Shown here: piece by piece, positions 62,851 through 64,000 of the stretch | Layout: each line of letters begins with the position of its first letter | Position numbering within the stretch: position 1 is the stretch's first letter | Assembly (NCBI RefSeq): GCF_022410535.1 | Contig: NZ_JAKNBL010000004.1 | Location: forward strand, 62,001 to 126,000 | Direction of reading: 5' to 3' | Length of the DNA: 64,000 nucleotides | Source: Pelotomaculum terephthalicicum JT | GTDB taxonomy: Bacteria > Bacillota > Desulfotomaculia > Desulfotomaculales > Pelotomaculaceae | Notes under the pieces: model-generated | Database searches by the model: none | Seen by the model: only the letters and a program-made list of their open reading frames with translations | Told to the model about the DNA's origin: nothing | Position numbers and translations under genes: made by a program

Positions 62851-64000
62851 ATGGAGCAAAAGAAACAAATCATTGACCGGTTTAAAAACGCCAGGTCTGA
62901 TGCTGTTCAGGAATTAAACAGGCTGAAAAAAGAAGGAGCCAAAATAGCAGGCTATTACTGCACTTATACACCGACCGAGATAATCTTGGCTGCCGGGGCC
63001 GTGCCGCTCAGGCTATGCAACAGTTCAGATCAATATGTCCAGGAAGGGGAGGTCCATCTGCCTCGCAATCTATGCGCCATAGTTAAATCCAGCTTTGGCG
63101 AGGCGGTAAGCGGCAAATCCCCATACTTTGAAGCCGCGGATTTAGTTGTTGGGGAGACAACCTGTGACGGCAAGAAAAAAATGTATGAATACTTAAGAGA
63201 ACTTAAACCAACCCATATTATGCAGCTGCCTCAAAAAAATACCGGTCATGAAGAGTCATTGCTGTGGATAAATGAAATGAGGAGATTAAAAAGCAGACTT
63301 GAACAGGAATTTGAGGTTGACATCACCATTGCTAAGCTCAAGGACGCCATCAAACAAAAAAATTCGCAGAGACTTGCCGTTAAAGAGTTCTATGAGGACT
63401 GGCGTGCCCATCCCGGAGTATTAATGAGTTCTGAAGCATACAGCATACTTGGTAATTTTGACTACAGACTTGATCGTGAAAAAGCTTTAGAAGACCTCTA
63501 TGCCATGATCCGGCATATAAAAAGCGGACCCCCAGATGCAGATGTGAAAGAATATGATAATTCTCCACGAATACTGCTGACCGGCTGTCTGCTGGGAGAA
63601 AAGATGACCGGGATTATCAACATTATCGAGAAAGCCGGCGGCAATATTGTCTGCGTTGAAACTTGTGACTGGTTGAAGGGGACCGGCGGCTTGGTCAACG
63701 AGGATATGGAGCCCTTCTCCGCTATAGCGGAAAAATATCTGCGAATACCATGCCCGGTTATGTCGCCGAATCATAACAGGATGGAGCTGGTAGCAAGACT
63801 TATTGACGACTATCAAGTAGATGGAGTAATCGATTTCGTGCTGCGGGCCTGCCTTACCTACAGCGTGGAAACCGTACCGCTGAGACGGTTAGTCAAAGAT
63901 AAGAAGCACACCGGATATATGAGTCTTGAAACCAACCTTGCTCATTCCGAATCAGGTCAGCTCAACACCAGGGTCAGCGCCTTTATTGAAATGCTGTCTA
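62851..64000 (+). CDS. 2-hydroxyacyl-CoA dehydratase/double-cubane-type protein, cut by window end
   Basis: Open from ATG 62851 (GGAAGG upstream) to the window end, 383 codons. Same superfamily as the gene at 33876: YYCTYTPTEIILAAGAVPLR, HLPRNLCAIVKSSFGEAVSG, VVGETTCDGKKKMYEYLREL, LLTGCLLGEKMTGIINIIEK, ETCDWLKGTGGL, VLRACLTYSVET. The last visible residues (GQLNTRVSAFIEML) match the usual end of the family, so only a few residues are missing. It is directly downstream and co-directional with the nitrogenase-like genes; the gap is 254 bases. Confidence 0.85.
   Translation, partial: MEQKKQIIDRFKNARSDAVQELNRLKKEGAKIAGYYCTYTPTEIILAAGAVPLRLCNSSDQYVQEGEVHLPRNLCAIVKSSFGEAVSGKSPYFEAADLVVGETTCDGKKKMYEYLRELKPTHIMQLPQKNTGHEESLLWINEMRRLKSRLEQEFEVDITIAKLKDAIKQKNSQRLAVKEFYEDWRAHPGVLMSSEAYSILGNFDYRLDREKALEDLYAMIRHIKSGPPDADVKEYDNSPRILLTGCLLGEKMTGIINIIEKAGGNIVCVETCDWLKGTGGLVNEDMEPFSAIAEKYLRIPCPVMSPNHNRMELVARLIDDYQVDGVIDFVLRACLTYSVETVPLRRLVKDKKHTGYMSLETNLAHSESGQLNTRVSAFIEMLS

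Overview
The window looks like an anaerobic, endospore-forming member of the Bacillota (Clostridia; Pelotomaculum/Desulfotomaculum-like by inference). The evidence is a full spoVA-type spore operon, SspH spore proteins, a clostridial YhaM, and HdrA/FlpD electron-transfer modules of the kind found in syntrophs and acetogens. Base composition varies: about 5.9-9.5 kb is clearly A+T-richer than the rest.

Layout. 1-5.9 kb: type I restriction-modification locus (hsdR cut by the window start, hsdS, hsdM, and an orphan target-recognition domain). 6.3-9.5 kb: A+T-rich defence genes (a TIR-domain protein, a HEPN/Abi_C protein, an unknown). 9.5-15.5 kb: rearranged accessory stretch with a candidate deaminase toxin carrying an eCIS-type leader, an interrupted ParE/Phd toxin-antitoxin pair, a PIN-toxin fragment, an intact YqhD-type alcohol dehydrogenase, and many gene remnants. 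15.7-20.7 kb: spoVA-2mob-like operon (DUF1657 x2, DUF421, SpoVAC, SpoVAD, SpoVAE, YhcN/YlaJ lipoprotein, secreted amidase). 20.8-33.7 kb: ordinary housekeeping, signalling and regulatory genes (DUF2089/SHOCT pair, GGDEF-HD-GYP protein, TPR protein, SdpI/SdpR, HxlR/flavin-type oxidase pair, sedolisin, ATPase, YhaM) and a second leader-bearing protein.

33.9-41.1 kb: an hdrA-flpD-(double-cubane-type dehydratase) operon, a FlpD-winged-helix fusion, and two decayed flpD copies that both carry TGA at the same position. 41.3-45.3 kb: truncated LysR, a metN/metQ deletion scar, small regulators and membrane proteins. 45.5-50.5 kb: a DUF3798 ABC importer. 51.1-52.98 kb: a TnpB-like protein that has lost both RuvC aspartates, encoded behind a Moco-type riboswitch and two terminators, with an omegaRNA-like 3' flank.

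53-64 kb is the most unusual metabolic block. Three minus-strand genes (FmdE, DUF364, TrmO-FmdE fusion) diverge from a plus-strand run: a MolA/BtuF-type ABC importer, a nitrogenase-like reductase and two nitrogenase-like cofactor subunits, then a second double-cubane-type protein cut by the window end. The parts suggest uptake of Mo/W or another chelated metal feeding a nitrogenase-like reductase of unknown substrate. No tRNA, rRNA or CRISPR array was recognised.
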